This document shows, piece after piece, positions 1 to 9,026 of a stretch of DNA of 64,000 nt. Source of the DNA: Mucilaginibacter gracilis (GTDB lineage Bacteria > Bacteroidota > Bacteroidia > Sphingobacteriales > Sphingobacteriaceae); NCBI RefSeq assembly GCF_003633615.1, contig NZ_RBKU01000001.1, positions 4,464,001 to 4,528,000 on the forward strand, written 5' to 3'. Under the pieces are notes generated by a model. It was not told where the DNA came from, ran no database searches, and saw only the letters and a program-made list of their open reading frames with translations. Position 1 is the first letter of the stretch, and each line of letters opens with the position of its first letter. The position numbers were made by a program, and so were the translations under genes.

Positions 1-111
1 ATACGATACAGCTTCGGAATTTGATGCATCTTTCTTTTTACCACCATCGGCAGCAAAAACACCTATTGATAAACTCGAGAATAATATAGCAGTTACTAAT
101 ATCTTTTTCAT
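1..111 (-). CDS. Exported protein, N-terminal fragment
   Basis: Only the first 37 codons are inside the window; the gene runs off the left edge. Read on the minus strand it begins MKKILVTAILFSSLSIGVFA followed by an Ala-Asp-Gly-Gly-Lys-Lys-Lys stretch. This is a standard Sec signal peptide with a likely signal peptidase I site after the Ala at residue 20. A well-spaced promoter sits upstream (150-180). Nothing of the mature protein beyond a Lys/Ser-rich start is visible, so no function can be given. Confidence 0.75.
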   Translation of the reverse strand, partial: MKKILVTAILFSSLSIGVFAADGGKKKDASNSEAVSY

Positions 112-149
112 GACTCTTAAATTAAATGTTTAAAATTTTAATTACATAA

Positions 150-180
150 CAAAAGTAAGGCTGAATTAACATATATTCAA
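150..180 (-). promoter_or_regulatory. Bacteroidota promoter of the exported protein
   Basis: On the minus strand TTG (180-178), a 20-bp spacer and TACTTTTG (157-150) match the Bacteroidota sigma-ABfr consensus. Predicted transcription starts around 143, leaving a leader of about 30 nt before the ATG at 111. Confidence 0.6.
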
Positions 181-495
181 ATAAAAATGAATTTTTATGA
201 TAATTTCATAACAAATTACTGTTTTCTTTGCAATTATTAATTTAACTCGGTTTAGATAGTGTATTTTTAACAATATGTAAAATTAAGTGATTGCTATTTT
301 TAAATTAAAAACCTTAAAACTTTATAAAGTTGGTAACAAAATCGATATTTTACTGTAATTTATATTGCAAAGTATCGCTTTTGTTGAAATTAAGAATCTC
401 CTTTAGCAAAAGAGATAAGCTTACAAAGCCTGATTTGTGCCATTATAAGGTTAAATACTCAGCGTTTTTTTGAAACACTAACCATTGTAGTGTGT
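181..495. other. AT-rich divergent intergenic region
   Basis: This stretch separates the leftward exported-protein gene from the rightward thioesterase. It is strongly AT-rich and has no convincing reading frame, hairpin or RNA gene; only the promoters at its two edges can be supported. Confidence 0.5.
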
Positions 496-527
496 TTGTC
501 AATTGAAACAAGCAATTACTATATTTG
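496..527 (+). promoter_or_regulatory. Promoter of the thioesterase gene
   Basis: TTG at 496-498 and TATATTTG at 520-527 are separated by 21 bp, close to the Bacteroidota consensus. The -7 box ends only four bases before the ATG at 532, so a transcript from it would be leaderless or nearly so. Confidence 0.5.
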
Positions 528-531
528 CAAC

Positions 532-975
532 ATGCCACATACAACCATTTATAAAACTTTTGAAAGCGAATTAAGGGTGCGTCCTGATGATATTGATATG
601 TTTAGGCATGTACATAACAGTAAATACCTGGATTATGTGCTGGCAGCCCGCTACGACCAGATGGACGTTTGCTATGGCATGTCGATGGAGAAGTTTATGG
701 AGCGCGGCTTTGGTTGGGTTGTAAAGGCGGTACATATTAACTACAAACGCGCACTGGTGCTGGGCGACTATTTTATTGTGAAAACAAGCATAGAAACTAT
801 TGACGACCGCGGTTGCCGTGTAAGATTTATGATAACCAATAAAACTAACGACAAAACCAGTTGCGACGGATGGTTTGATTTTGTTATGATTGATATGATT
901 ACCGGCAAAGCGGTAAAAATACCCGATGATATTTTACAGCATTACAACATGCTGGTTGAAGAGGTTGCCGTTTAA
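532..975 (+). CDS. Acyl-CoA thioesterase, hotdog (4HBT/FadM-like) family
   Basis: A 147-residue single-domain hotdog protein expected to hydrolyse acyl-CoA thioesters in the cytoplasm. Residues 17-29 carry the family signature (RPDDIDMFRHVHN), in which Asp22 and the following His are the usual catalytic pair of YbgC/FadM-type enzymes. A longer reading frame from a GTG at 490 exists, but it would add 14 residues that run through the promoter, and the conserved fold starts after MPHTT. The substrate cannot be told from sequence. It ends four bases before the stop of the convergent otsAB gene, with no terminator between them. Confidence 0.85.
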   Translation: MPHTTIYKTFESELRVRPDDIDMFRHVHNSKYLDYVLAARYDQMDVCYGMSMEKFMERGFGWVVKAVHINYKRALVLGDYFIVKTSIETIDDRGCRVRFMITNKTNDKTSCDGWFDFVMIDMITGKAVKIPDDILQHYNMLVEEVAV

Positions 976-978
976 AGT

Positions 979-3162
979 TTATGCTCCCAATTGAGTTAAT
1001 GAGCGTAACAAACGGCGAACCTCGAAAGGGTTGCGCAGGTAGTATTTGGCAGCGGAGTTATTGCTGCCTATTTTAATTGTTATCGCTTCGGGTGGCAGGG
1101 CTTTAAAAATATCTTCGTCGGTATGGTCGTCGCCAAGGGCCATAATCAGGTCATAATCCTGATTAGCAAGTAAGGTAAGCGAGGCTTTTCCTTTATTTAT
1201 TTCCATGTTTTTCACCTCAATAACTTTATCGCCGGGTAATATTTGCAGGCCCTTATCTAAAACAAGGTATTTTAGGTTGCTCATTAACTCGTTCGACCGT
1301 AATTCGCCCAAGCCATCTTCCACTTTGCGAAAATGCCATACCAGCGAATACGTTTTTTCTTCGATAAATGATCCCGGTGTACGGTCTACATAACTTTCTA
1401 AAATTTGCATCACGTCGGGCTTCCATTGGTCGGTAAGGCCGGGTATGCGGTGCCATTTTTGCCCTTTATACTTAGTCCATGCACCGTGTTCGGCAACTAA
1501 ATCTGTTTGGGTGTGGCTAAACCAATCGTTTAAATTTTCGTGCTTACGGCCACTAATTAAAACAACGTGGTTTGCAGGGTCGGCTGTTAGTTTATCCAGC
1601 AGGTCGTAAAGGTCTTTATCGGGTATAGCTTGCTCGGCGGTGGCTTTAAAGTTAACAAGCGTGCCATCGTAATCTAAAAATATAAGGCGTTTGGTAGCAT
1701 TGGCAAATTGATCTTTGATGTGCTGCTCGGTTTTATAACTTACATGCTTGGTTCGCATAGCAAGTTGCATCTCTTTAACCTCGGCCAGTTTATTTATAAA
1801 AAGCTTAACCCAATGGTTTACATTAAATTTAGAAACCATACTGCGCAACTGTACCATCCGGCGCTTCTTTTCGTCGGGAATCATGTTGAGGGCAGCAACA
1901 ATGGCGCTGCATACCTCAACCATATTGTTAGGGTTTACTATGATGGCTTCGGTAAGCTCTTTAGATGCGCCTGCCATTTCGCTTAATATAAGTACCCCGT
2001 CGTTTTTAGTACGGCTGGCTACAAACTCTTTACTAACCAAATTCATACCATCGCGCATGGGTGTAACCAGGCAAACATCGGCAATATGGTACAGTGCCGA
2101 TAGCGTTTCGATAGGAAAAGAGCGATAATAATAATGTATCGGGTTCCAATCCATGGTACGGTACAAGCCGTTAATATTACCTACGCGTTTATCTATTTGG
2201 TCGCGCAGTTCTTTATACTGGGGAACGGTATCGCGCGATGGCACCACAATCATGTAGAGCGATACTTTCTCTTTGTATTCGGGATAGGTTTTTAATAACA
2301 TTTCGAAAGCCTGTAGACGCTGCAATATGCCCTTGCTGTAATCGAGCCTATCAACAGACAGGATGATTTGCAGACCTTTGAAATTATGTTTTAAAAGTTT
2401 AACCTGCTCCAGCACTTCGGGTGCTTTGGTTAGGGCAGCATATTTTTCGCTATCGATACCCATCGGGAACGATTCTACAACGATAGACCGGTCGCCGGTA
2501 TTGATAATATTTGACGACGACCTTACCGGCAGCAGCCTTGTAGCCGCGCTCATAAAATGCCGGGCATCATCAAAGGTATGAAAGCCAATTAAATCGGCAC
2601 CGAGGATACCATCAAGCAATTCGGCGCGCCAGGGTATAAGCCTAAACATTTCGTATGAGGGGAACGGGATATGTAAAAAGAACCCGATTGAAACATCGGG
2701 CCGTTCGTTTCTAATTAGTCCGGGTAATAAAAGCAATTGATAATCGTGAACCCAAACAATATCGCCGGGCTCCAATATTCTTAAAACAACATCTCTAAAT
2801 TTTTTATTAACCTGTTGGTAAAACTGCCAGTTGCTTTGTTTGTAGCTGGCGTATGTTGATGCATAGTAGTGAAATACAGGCCAAAGCACTTCGTTAGAAA
2901 AACCTTCGTAGTACTCATTAATTTCTTCTTGCGATAGGTAAACGGGCATTAAACTTAAATCGCGAAGTTTATGGGTAATATCTGGTTGTTGCTCTTCGGC
3001 CACGTCTACGCCGGGCCATCCTATCCAAACGTTATCGCCTTGTTTATATATTGAGCCTAAACCGGTAGCTAACCCGCCTTCACTGGGTTCAAGGCTGTAG
3101 TTGCCCTCGTTTCCGGTAATTTTTACAGGCAGCCTGTTTGATATAATGATGGTTTTACTCAT
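979..3162 (-). CDS. otsAB: Bifunctional trehalose-6-phosphate synthase/phosphatase
   Basis: The 727-residue protein fuses both steps of trehalose synthesis. Residues 1 to about 460 are a GT20 glycosyltransferase that joins UDP-glucose to glucose-6-phosphate: it begins with the SNRLPV motif, has VWVHDYQLLLLP near 140, the HIPFPS loop, and RDGMNLVSKEFVA near 370. From about 490 a HAD phosphatase follows, with the nucleophile motif FLDYDGTLV near 500 and the late motif GDDHTDEDIF near 685, which removes phosphate to give free trehalose. In E. coli these are separate OtsA and OtsB proteins; fusions are known in Bacteroidota and eukaryotes. The role is probably osmotic and desiccation protection. 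It stands alone, convergent with the thioesterase. Confidence 0.95.
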   Translation of the reverse strand: MSKTIIISNRLPVKITGNEGNYSLEPSEGGLATGLGSIYKQGDNVWIGWPGVDVAEEQQPDITHKLRDLSLMPVYLSQEEINEYYEGFSNEVLWPVFHYYASTYASYKQSNWQFYQQVNKKFRDVVLRILEPGDIVWVHDYQLLLLPGLIRNERPDVSIGFFLHIPFPSYEMFRLIPWRAELLDGILGADLIGFHTFDDARHFMSAATRLLPVRSSSNIINTGDRSIVVESFPMGIDSEKYAALTKAPEVLEQVKLLKHNFKGLQIILSVDRLDYSKGILQRLQAFEMLLKTYPEYKEKVSLYMIVVPSRDTVPQYKELRDQIDKRVGNINGLYRTMDWNPIHYYYRSFPIETLSALYHIADVCLVTPMRDGMNLVSKEFVASRTKNDGVLILSEMAGASKELTEAIIVNPNNMVEVCSAIVAALNMIPDEKKRRMVQLRSMVSKFNVNHWVKLFINKLAEVKEMQLAMRTKHVSYKTEQHIKDQFANATKRLIFLDYDGTLVNFKATAEQAIPDKDLYDLLDKLTADPANHVVLISGRKHENLNDWFSHTQTDLVAEHGAWTKYKGQKWHRIPGLTDQWKPDVMQILESYVDRTPGSFIEEKTYSLVWHFRKVEDGLGELRSNELMSNLKYLVLDKGLQILPGDKVIEVKNMEINKGKASLTLLANQDYDLIMALGDDHTDEDIFKALPPEAITIKIGSNNSAAKYYLRNPFEVRRLLRSLTQLGA

Positions 3163-3238
3163 AGCAATGTTTACTATGAAATAAAATTTGGGCCCATTTG
3201 TTTGTACAGATGCTGTTATTAATATACAGTTAACAAAA

Positions 3239-3268
3239 AAAGGGAAGCTGTTTTATGAGCTTCCCTTT
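3239..3268 (-). terminator. Intrinsic terminator of the DUF4142 gene
   Basis: An 11-bp perfect stem (3239-3249 with 3258-3268, AAAGGGAAGCT type) has an 8-nt loop and is followed on the minus strand by a T tract. It lies directly after the DUF4142 stop codon. Confidence 0.8.
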
Positions 3269-3293
3269 GGCAATAAGGCTTTTATAGTATTTA

Positions 3294-3830
3294 CTATTTT
3301 AAAGACGCCTGGATAGATTTTGCAGTTTTTAAATGGTCGTCTATTTTAGGGGCTATTTTATCAGCTATCTCGCGAATATCGGTATAAGTACTTTCTTTTC
3401 CGCCATCAAAAAGCTCCTTAGCTTCTTCATGATCCTTAACCATCATTTCTATGTATGCCTTATCAAAAGCAGCACCGGTTTTGGTAGCCAGGCTATCCAA
3501 TAATTCGGTATGCTCTTTGTTAACCTGTGGTTTAAGGTAAACATATTTGTGATCGGCAAGCGTATCAATTTCAACTCCGGCTTCCGAATGATCTTTAATC
3601 AGCATTGCGGCAAAATCGGTAACCTCTTTATTAGTTGAGTTTTTCAACGCAATTTTTGAAGCTTCAATTTCTGTTAATCCGCCTTCGTGAGCACCTTGTA
3701 TAAAGGCTAAGCCATTGGGGTCAACATTAGTACGGTTGTTATAAGCCTTGGCCCTATCCGGACTGCATGATTGTATTGATGCAGTAGCCAAAACGGCCAG
3801 CATAATAAAACTAAGTGATTGGATTTTCAT
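3294..3830 (-). CDS. DUF4142 family lipoprotein
   Basis: 178 residues. The N-terminus is a lipoprotein signal with lipobox ending at Cys22 (ATASIQSC), so the protein should be lipid-anchored in the envelope. The rest is a helical four-helix ferritin-like domain of DUF4142 (PF13628), with the repeated pattern FAAMLIKDHSEA and MMVKDHEEAKELF; in this family the paired Asp-His motifs lie on the helices. Its biochemical function is not established. It has its own terminator, and a TAGTTTTG -7 box lies at 3860-3853 on the minus strand, so it is probably monocistronic. Confidence 0.85.
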   Translation of the reverse strand: MKIQSLSFIMLAVLATASIQSCSPDRAKAYNNRTNVDPNGLAFIQGAHEGGLTEIEASKIALKNSTNKEVTDFAAMLIKDHSEAGVEIDTLADHKYVYLKPQVNKEHTELLDSLATKTGAAFDKAYIEMMVKDHEEAKELFDGGKESTYTDIREIADKIAPKIDDHLKTAKSIQASLK

Positions 3831-3925
3831 TGATGTTAATTATTGTATTTGGCAAAACTAATAAATATTATACATATGGCGCTCAATTTTTATCCCAAAA
3901 AGCATTTCGTTTGCGTAAAATAGTA

Positions 3926-6511
3926 TTAAGCTAAGTTGCGGCCTGCATTAACAATGCCATAAACTGTGCGTACTATCAGTTTGTTATAAACGGCATAAAA
4001 TTTATCGTCGGGCGGTAAGGTGTTAAGTTGCTGCAAGGCAAAGTGTTGCAAAATAACCAGCGGTAATACTATCTTTTCGCGTATGGCGATGGACTTTCTT
4101 TCAACGGGATATTCCTGCATCAGCACAGTTGAGCCGGTTAAGGTTAAAAGCAATTCGCTTGTTAAGTCAAATTCGTCTTTCAGCATCTTCCAAAAATCGC
4201 CAAATGTTTCATCGCTGGCCAGGTAAGCGGTGATACGGAAGTCGGACTTAGACATCGACATCATACAATTATCTATCATCGTTTTAAAGAATCCCGATTT
4301 AGCATACAAATCTTTTAAACCATCCCAATGGCCATCGTCTTTCATCTTTTTTAATGCAGTGCCTACACCATAAAAGCCCGGTATATTTTGTTTTAACTGG
4401 CTCCATGCCGTTACAAAGCTAATGGCGCGCAAATCCTCAAGCTTTAACTCCGAATTGGCGTTACGCTTGGTTGGCCTGCTGCTGATGTTAATGTTGGACA
4501 GGAGTTTAAGCGGACTCATTTTTTCGAGATACTTTAAAAACAAAGGATGCTCGCGCAAGGCCATAAACTTTTTGTGGCTGGCTTCGGCCATGTCCGAAAT
4601 CATATTTTTATGGCTGTCGTCCAATAAATCGTTAACATTGGGGTTCATAGCCGATACGATGCCGGCGTTAACCAACTGCTCCATATTAAACACGGCAGTA
4701 TCCTGCGAGCCATATAAGGAGCTAACAGTTTGGCCCTGAATAGTGAGCTGAATATTATCGTTAGCTATTTCTTTACCCATTGATGAGTAAAAACGGTGCG
4801 TTTTACCGCCGCCACGGGCCGGCGGCCCTCCTCTCCCATCAAAAAACGCCAGTTCGATTCCATATTTTAAGGCCATAGCGGTAAGTTCAACTTTGCCTTT
4901 GTATATCGACCAATTTGCCATTAAGTAGCCACCATCTTTAGTACTATCAGAAAAGCCAAGCATGATGGTTTGCTTGTTGTTGCGGCGTTGCAAATGCTCT
5001 TTGTAAAACGGATGAGTGTACAAAAGCTCCATTACATCGGCAGCGTTAGCTAAATCGTTTACGGTTTCAAACAGTGGCATAAAATCAACACTGAGTTGCT
5101 CTTTTTTCCATCCCGACCATAAAAACAGGTTGATAAGTTGCAATATATCTGATGCTTGCTGGCAATTGCTGATGATGAAACGCTGGCAAGCCTTTTCGCC
5201 ACCGGATAGCTGAATATCTTTCATCAGCCTGATGGTTTGCAGGGTATCTTTTACCATATCGTCGGCATCGTCTAACGGGCTGTAGTTGATCTCGGTAAAT
5301 TGGATGGCTTTCAGTTTGCCGGCCTCGTCTAAATCAAAATACTTGCTGCTATCCGCACTTTTTAACGAACTATTATCGGTGCAGTACTTATATACATTGC
5401 GTAGCACACGGCTATCTTGCCGTATATCTAAAGTGGCAAAGTAACAGCCAAACAGCTTAACCTTGCGTATCATGCTATCAACAAGGTTTACAAACAGCGA
5501 GTAATGGTCTTTCTCCAATACATCTTTAACGGTAAGCAGGTTTTGCAGTATTTCGGCTTTTTGGTTTTGAGGTTTATCGCTCGCGTTAAAAGCGTTTTGA
5601 TAAAATATTTCATCAAGCTTATTCATCGCCTTGGTAACTCCGCGAAAGCTGATGCGTTTTTTCATCTCTTTAAACTCGCGGTAATAACACCTAAAAATAG
5701 ACCTCCGCAGGTGAACAACTACTTCCTGAGTGCTTTTTGACGAAACATTAGGATTACCGTCGCGGTCGCCTCCGGGCCAAAAGCCTAATTCAATAACCTG
5801 GTGTTCGCCGTCGCCATCAAACTGGTCGTCAACCTTTGCTTGTATAGAGGCTGCGGCATTGTAAAATATGTTTTCTAAAAACCAGGCCAGGCTAACAGCT
5901 TCGTCAACCGGGGTTGGCGATGTTTTATTAAAGAAAGGAGTTTTACCTAATTGCTGTAACAACAGGTTAACGGTATTAATATCATCGTGTTTTAGGGCCT
6001 CGCTTAAATCGGTCATGATACCTAAAACCGGACCGGGGTAAAACTGCGTTGGGTGTGCAGTTAGCACCAGCCTTAAACAAAATTTGTTTAACTTTTCGCC
6101 AATGGTTTTACGCATATCGTCGCGGCTTTGGGCTTGCTGTAACAAGCCTTGTATGGTGCCGCCACCATCGTCGTTATGGCCAAGTTTGTTAAAGGCAGCG
6201 TCTTCAATCGAATCAAACAATACAACCTGCCGTTCAATATATTGTATAAAACGGAACAAACGGTTCAAGCGTTCCTCACGATCAATATCGGGCACATACT
6301 TTTCAAAAAAGCTTCGTATAATTTCCAGTGGTGCAAGCTGCTCGGCGGCCCCATGTTCGCAGTGCGAACTAAAAAAGGGTAGCAATATACCGGTATCCTT
6401 AACCTGGTAAAAAGGAAGCGTAAGGAATAAGCTGTTGTATAATTCAAAACGGGTAACAACTTCCTGATTAAAAGCTGTTTCTTTTTGACTAAGTTTTAAA
6501 ACCGAGGTCAT
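3926..6511 (-). CDS. ppc: Phosphoenolpyruvate carboxylase
   Basis: 861 residues, close to the usual length of about 880. It carboxylates PEP to oxaloacetate and refills the TCA cycle. The catalytic His lies in LVLTAHPTQFYPG near residue 150; other family signatures are GFWPGGDRDGNP near 245, MLGFSDSTKDGGYL near 520 and a glycine-rich loop FFDGRGGPPARGGG near 560. Two of these differ from the textbook enzyme: TAHPTQ replaces TAHPTE, and the loop normally reads FHGRGGxxGRGGG. The C-terminus ends NAGRNLA rather than NTG. These changes look like lineage variants, not decay, because the frame is intact and all blocks are present in order. Confidence 0.93.
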   Translation of the reverse strand: MTSVLKLSQKETAFNQEVVTRFELYNSLFLTLPFYQVKDTGILLPFFSSHCEHGAAEQLAPLEIIRSFFEKYVPDIDREERLNRLFRFIQYIERQVVLFDSIEDAAFNKLGHNDDGGGTIQGLLQQAQSRDDMRKTIGEKLNKFCLRLVLTAHPTQFYPGPVLGIMTDLSEALKHDDINTVNLLLQQLGKTPFFNKTSPTPVDEAVSLAWFLENIFYNAAASIQAKVDDQFDGDGEHQVIELGFWPGGDRDGNPNVSSKSTQEVVVHLRRSIFRCYYREFKEMKKRISFRGVTKAMNKLDEIFYQNAFNASDKPQNQKAEILQNLLTVKDVLEKDHYSLFVNLVDSMIRKVKLFGCYFATLDIRQDSRVLRNVYKYCTDNSSLKSADSSKYFDLDEAGKLKAIQFTEINYSPLDDADDMVKDTLQTIRLMKDIQLSGGEKACQRFIISNCQQASDILQLINLFLWSGWKKEQLSVDFMPLFETVNDLANAADVMELLYTHPFYKEHLQRRNNKQTIMLGFSDSTKDGGYLMANWSIYKGKVELTAMALKYGIELAFFDGRGGPPARGGGKTHRFYSSMGKEIANDNIQLTIQGQTVSSLYGSQDTAVFNMEQLVNAGIVSAMNPNVNDLLDDSHKNMISDMAEASHKKFMALREHPLFLKYLEKMSPLKLLSNINISSRPTKRNANSELKLEDLRAISFVTAWSQLKQNIPGFYGVGTALKKMKDDGHWDGLKDLYAKSGFFKTMIDNCMMSMSKSDFRITAYLASDETFGDFWKMLKDEFDLTSELLLTLTGSTVLMQEYPVERKSIAIREKIVLPLVILQHFALQQLNTLPPDDKFYAVYNKLIVRTVYGIVNAGRNLA

Positions 6512-6544
6512 AGATTTTTTGTTGGTTTGATTGATGATATTTTA

Positions 6545-6690
6545 GTTATTGAGTTGTTAAGTTATTGAGTTGCGTAGTTAGGTAATTGAGTTGTGATGTT
6601 GTTACCTAAACAACTTAGCAACTTGTTAATTATTGGGCTATTATCTTAGTTACCTTAATAACCAATAACGTAATAACTCAATTACCTACC
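6545..6690. repeat. Intergenic shuffled-word repeat, copy A1
   Basis: The region between ppc and the FUSC gene is built from short words (GTTATTGAGTT, TAGTTAGGTAATTG, ACTTAGCAAC) occurring in both orientations. A 14-bp perfect inverted repeat joins 6579-6592 and 6675-6688. A second stretch with the same words lies at 23,326-23,440. No reading frame is present. Confidence 0.6.
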
Positions 6691-6795
6691 CAAGGGCTGA
6701 AAATAGGCAAATTAGCTGAATTAACCCTATTTAATTATAAAAAAACCCAGTAAATAGGTATGGTATGTATTACATTGCAATTACGATATGTTGTT

Positions 6796-6824
6796 TTGGG
6801 TTAAATATTACTTGGCTATATTAG
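6796..6824 (+). promoter_or_regulatory. Probable promoter of the FUSC gene
   Basis: TTG at 6796-6798 and TATATTAG at 6817-6824 are 18 bp apart. The -7 box is the TAnnTTAG variant seen before several genes in this window. The ATG is 11 bases downstream. Confidence 0.45.
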
Positions 6825-6835
6825 CGCACTGATTA

Positions 6836-8977
6836 ATGATGAAGCGCCACACCCGAGAAATACAAAGTTTTTTTTTCAGTCAGTACTTTTCTGATGGATT
6901 GCGTATTTCGTTGGGAGTTTTATTGCCATCGCTGGTGCTGGCTCAATTTGGATTATTGGCAACCGGCCTAACGCTTTCGCTTGGTGCCCTCTGCGTAAGC
7001 GGTGCCGATAACCCCGGCCCCGTAATGCATAAACGCAATGGTATGCTTATTTGCAGTGCCTTTATGTTTATTGTTGCCATTACCACAGGTTTTGCCCGCC
7101 TAAACGTGTTTACAATGGGGATAGAGATTGTGTTATTCGCTTTCTTTTTTTCAATGTTTTCGGTTTACGGTAACCGCGCAGCATCTGTAGGTACGGCTTG
7201 TTTGCTCATTATGATATTAATGATGGAACAAGCTTTGCAACCCGCACAAATACTGGGCTACAGCGCAACCATACTTGCCGGTAGCATTTGGTACACTTTA
7301 TTAAGCATAACATTTTTTAGCATTAGGCCATATCGTGCGGCACAACAAGCCCTGGGCGAAAACATGCTGGATGTTGCCAAATTTTTACGCATTAAAGCCG
7401 ACTTTTACCGGCCAGAAACTAATATTGAAGATAACTATCACAAAGTAGTATCGCAGCAGATACAGGTTAGCCACAACCAGGATGCTGTTAGGGAGTTATT
7501 GTTTAAAAGCCGCCTTGTGGTAAAGGAATCTACCAATGCCAGCCGCATATTGGTACTAACCTTTGTGGACCTGGTTGATTTATTTGAACAAATAATGGCT
7601 ACGCATTATGATTATGCAGCCATTCACCAAAAATTTGAAAAGACGGGAATTCTGAACGATATTGCCCGCGTAATAGCGCACATTGCGGATGAGTTGGACA
7701 ATTTGGGTTTTGCCATACAGGCAAATCTAACCTATAAAGACACTGTTAATATTGCACCTGAATTAGAGAAGCTAAAGGCCCGAATAGATGAACTTACCGT
7801 GGTTGAAAAGGAAATTAGCAACCTGGTATTAAAAAAGATACTCGTTAACCTTCGCGATATGGATAAAACCATCGTGAATATATCAAAATATTACAACTCC
7901 AAATCGGCTGAGTTATTGGAGAACCGGGCCGAAGTTGAATATTCAAAATTTGTTACCCATCAGGATTACGACAAACACATTTATGCCGATAACCTAACCT
8001 TAAGTTCGTCTATTTTTAAGCATTCGTTAAGGGTAGCTTTGGTGTGTTTAATTGGCTTTATTGCCAGTAAAACTGTTACGCACGGGCACCATAGCTACTG
8101 GATACTGCTCACCATTATTGTAATTTTAAAACCTGGCTTCAGCCTTACCAAGCAGCGCAATTACCAGCGTTTGTTAGGTACTATTGCGGGCGGCGCGGTG
8201 GGTATTTTGGTTTTGTACTTTGTTAATAATACCACAGCGCAATTTGTTATTTTAATGCTGTTTATGATTGGGGCATACAGCTTTCAAAGGCTTAATTACA
8301 TAGTGAGTGTAATATTTATGACGCCCTATGTGCTGATACTTTTTAAATTTTTAGGCGTGGGCCATGTTGTTGAAGAGCGGATAATTGATACCATTATAGG
8401 GTCGGCAATAGCTTTTATAGCCAGTTATATTATATTCCCTACCTGGGAGTTTGAATTGATAAAAACTACGCTTAACGACGTACTGCAAGCCAATATTAAT
8501 TACCTGATGAAGGTGGCCGAATCGTTATCGGGCAAAAATGTTAATACTACCGAATATAAATTAGCCCGTAAAGACGTGTATGTGTATTCGGCAAATTTAT
8601 CAGCCGCTTTTGAGAGGATGACATCCGAACCCAAACGCCGGCAACAGCATATTAAAGAAGTACATAAATTTGTAGTGCTCAATCATATCCTCACTTCGTA
8701 TATAGCCAATATAGCTTCGGCAATGATTAATAAGCCACAAACCACACAGCCTGATAATTTAAAGCTGGTTAAACGCTCCATCAATATTTTATTTGAGAGC
8801 GCAAAAAAAGTAACACCCGTGCAAACCGAACCGCCTAAAATACCCATTGCGGTTGGAGAAACGTTACCGCCAAAACCCGAAGTAACACTGGATGCTCATT
8901 TGTTAAAAGAGCAATTAGAGTTTATTACCAAAGTAAGTGCCGATATTGCCAAAGTAACAGACGCTTTGATTGATTAA
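6836..8977 (+). CDS. FUSC family inner-membrane protein (YccS/YhfK-like)
   Basis: 713 residues with the duplicated layout typical of FUSC/aromatic-acid exporter relatives. A cluster of hydrophobic segments lies at about residues 15-160, then a long helical cytoplasmic stretch (about 165-395), a second membrane cluster (about 400-535) and a soluble C-terminal tail. Conserved family features include LGALCVSGADNPGP near residue 50 and HSYWILLTIIVILKPGF near 420. Proteins of this group are thought to export aromatic acids or similar compounds; the substrate here is unknown. The start may be either of two adjacent ATGs (6836 or 6839). Confidence 0.85.
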   Translation: MMKRHTREIQSFFFSQYFSDGLRISLGVLLPSLVLAQFGLLATGLTLSLGALCVSGADNPGPVMHKRNGMLICSAFMFIVAITTGFARLNVFTMGIEIVLFAFFFSMFSVYGNRAASVGTACLLIMILMMEQALQPAQILGYSATILAGSIWYTLLSITFFSIRPYRAAQQALGENMLDVAKFLRIKADFYRPETNIEDNYHKVVSQQIQVSHNQDAVRELLFKSRLVVKESTNASRILVLTFVDLVDLFEQIMATHYDYAAIHQKFEKTGILNDIARVIAHIADELDNLGFAIQANLTYKDTVNIAPELEKLKARIDELTVVEKEISNLVLKKILVNLRDMDKTIVNISKYYNSKSAELLENRAEVEYSKFVTHQDYDKHIYADNLTLSSSIFKHSLRVALVCLIGFIASKTVTHGHHSYWILLTIIVILKPGFSLTKQRNYQRLLGTIAGGAVGILVLYFVNNTTAQFVILMLFMIGAYSFQRLNYIVSVIFMTPYVLILFKFLGVGHVVEERIIDTIIGSAIAFIASYIIFPTWEFELIKTTLNDVLQANINYLMKVAESLSGKNVNTTEYKLARKDVYVYSANLSAAFERMTSEPKRRQQHIKEVHKFVVLNHILTSYIANIASAMINKPQTTQPDNLKLVKRSINILFESAKKVTPVQTEPPKIPIAVGETLPPKPEVTLDAHLLKEQLEFITKVSADIAKVTDALID

Positions 8978-9026
8978 ATACTCACCATTTTTGATAACGA
9001 TGTGTATGTTTTTAAGCGGCAATACG

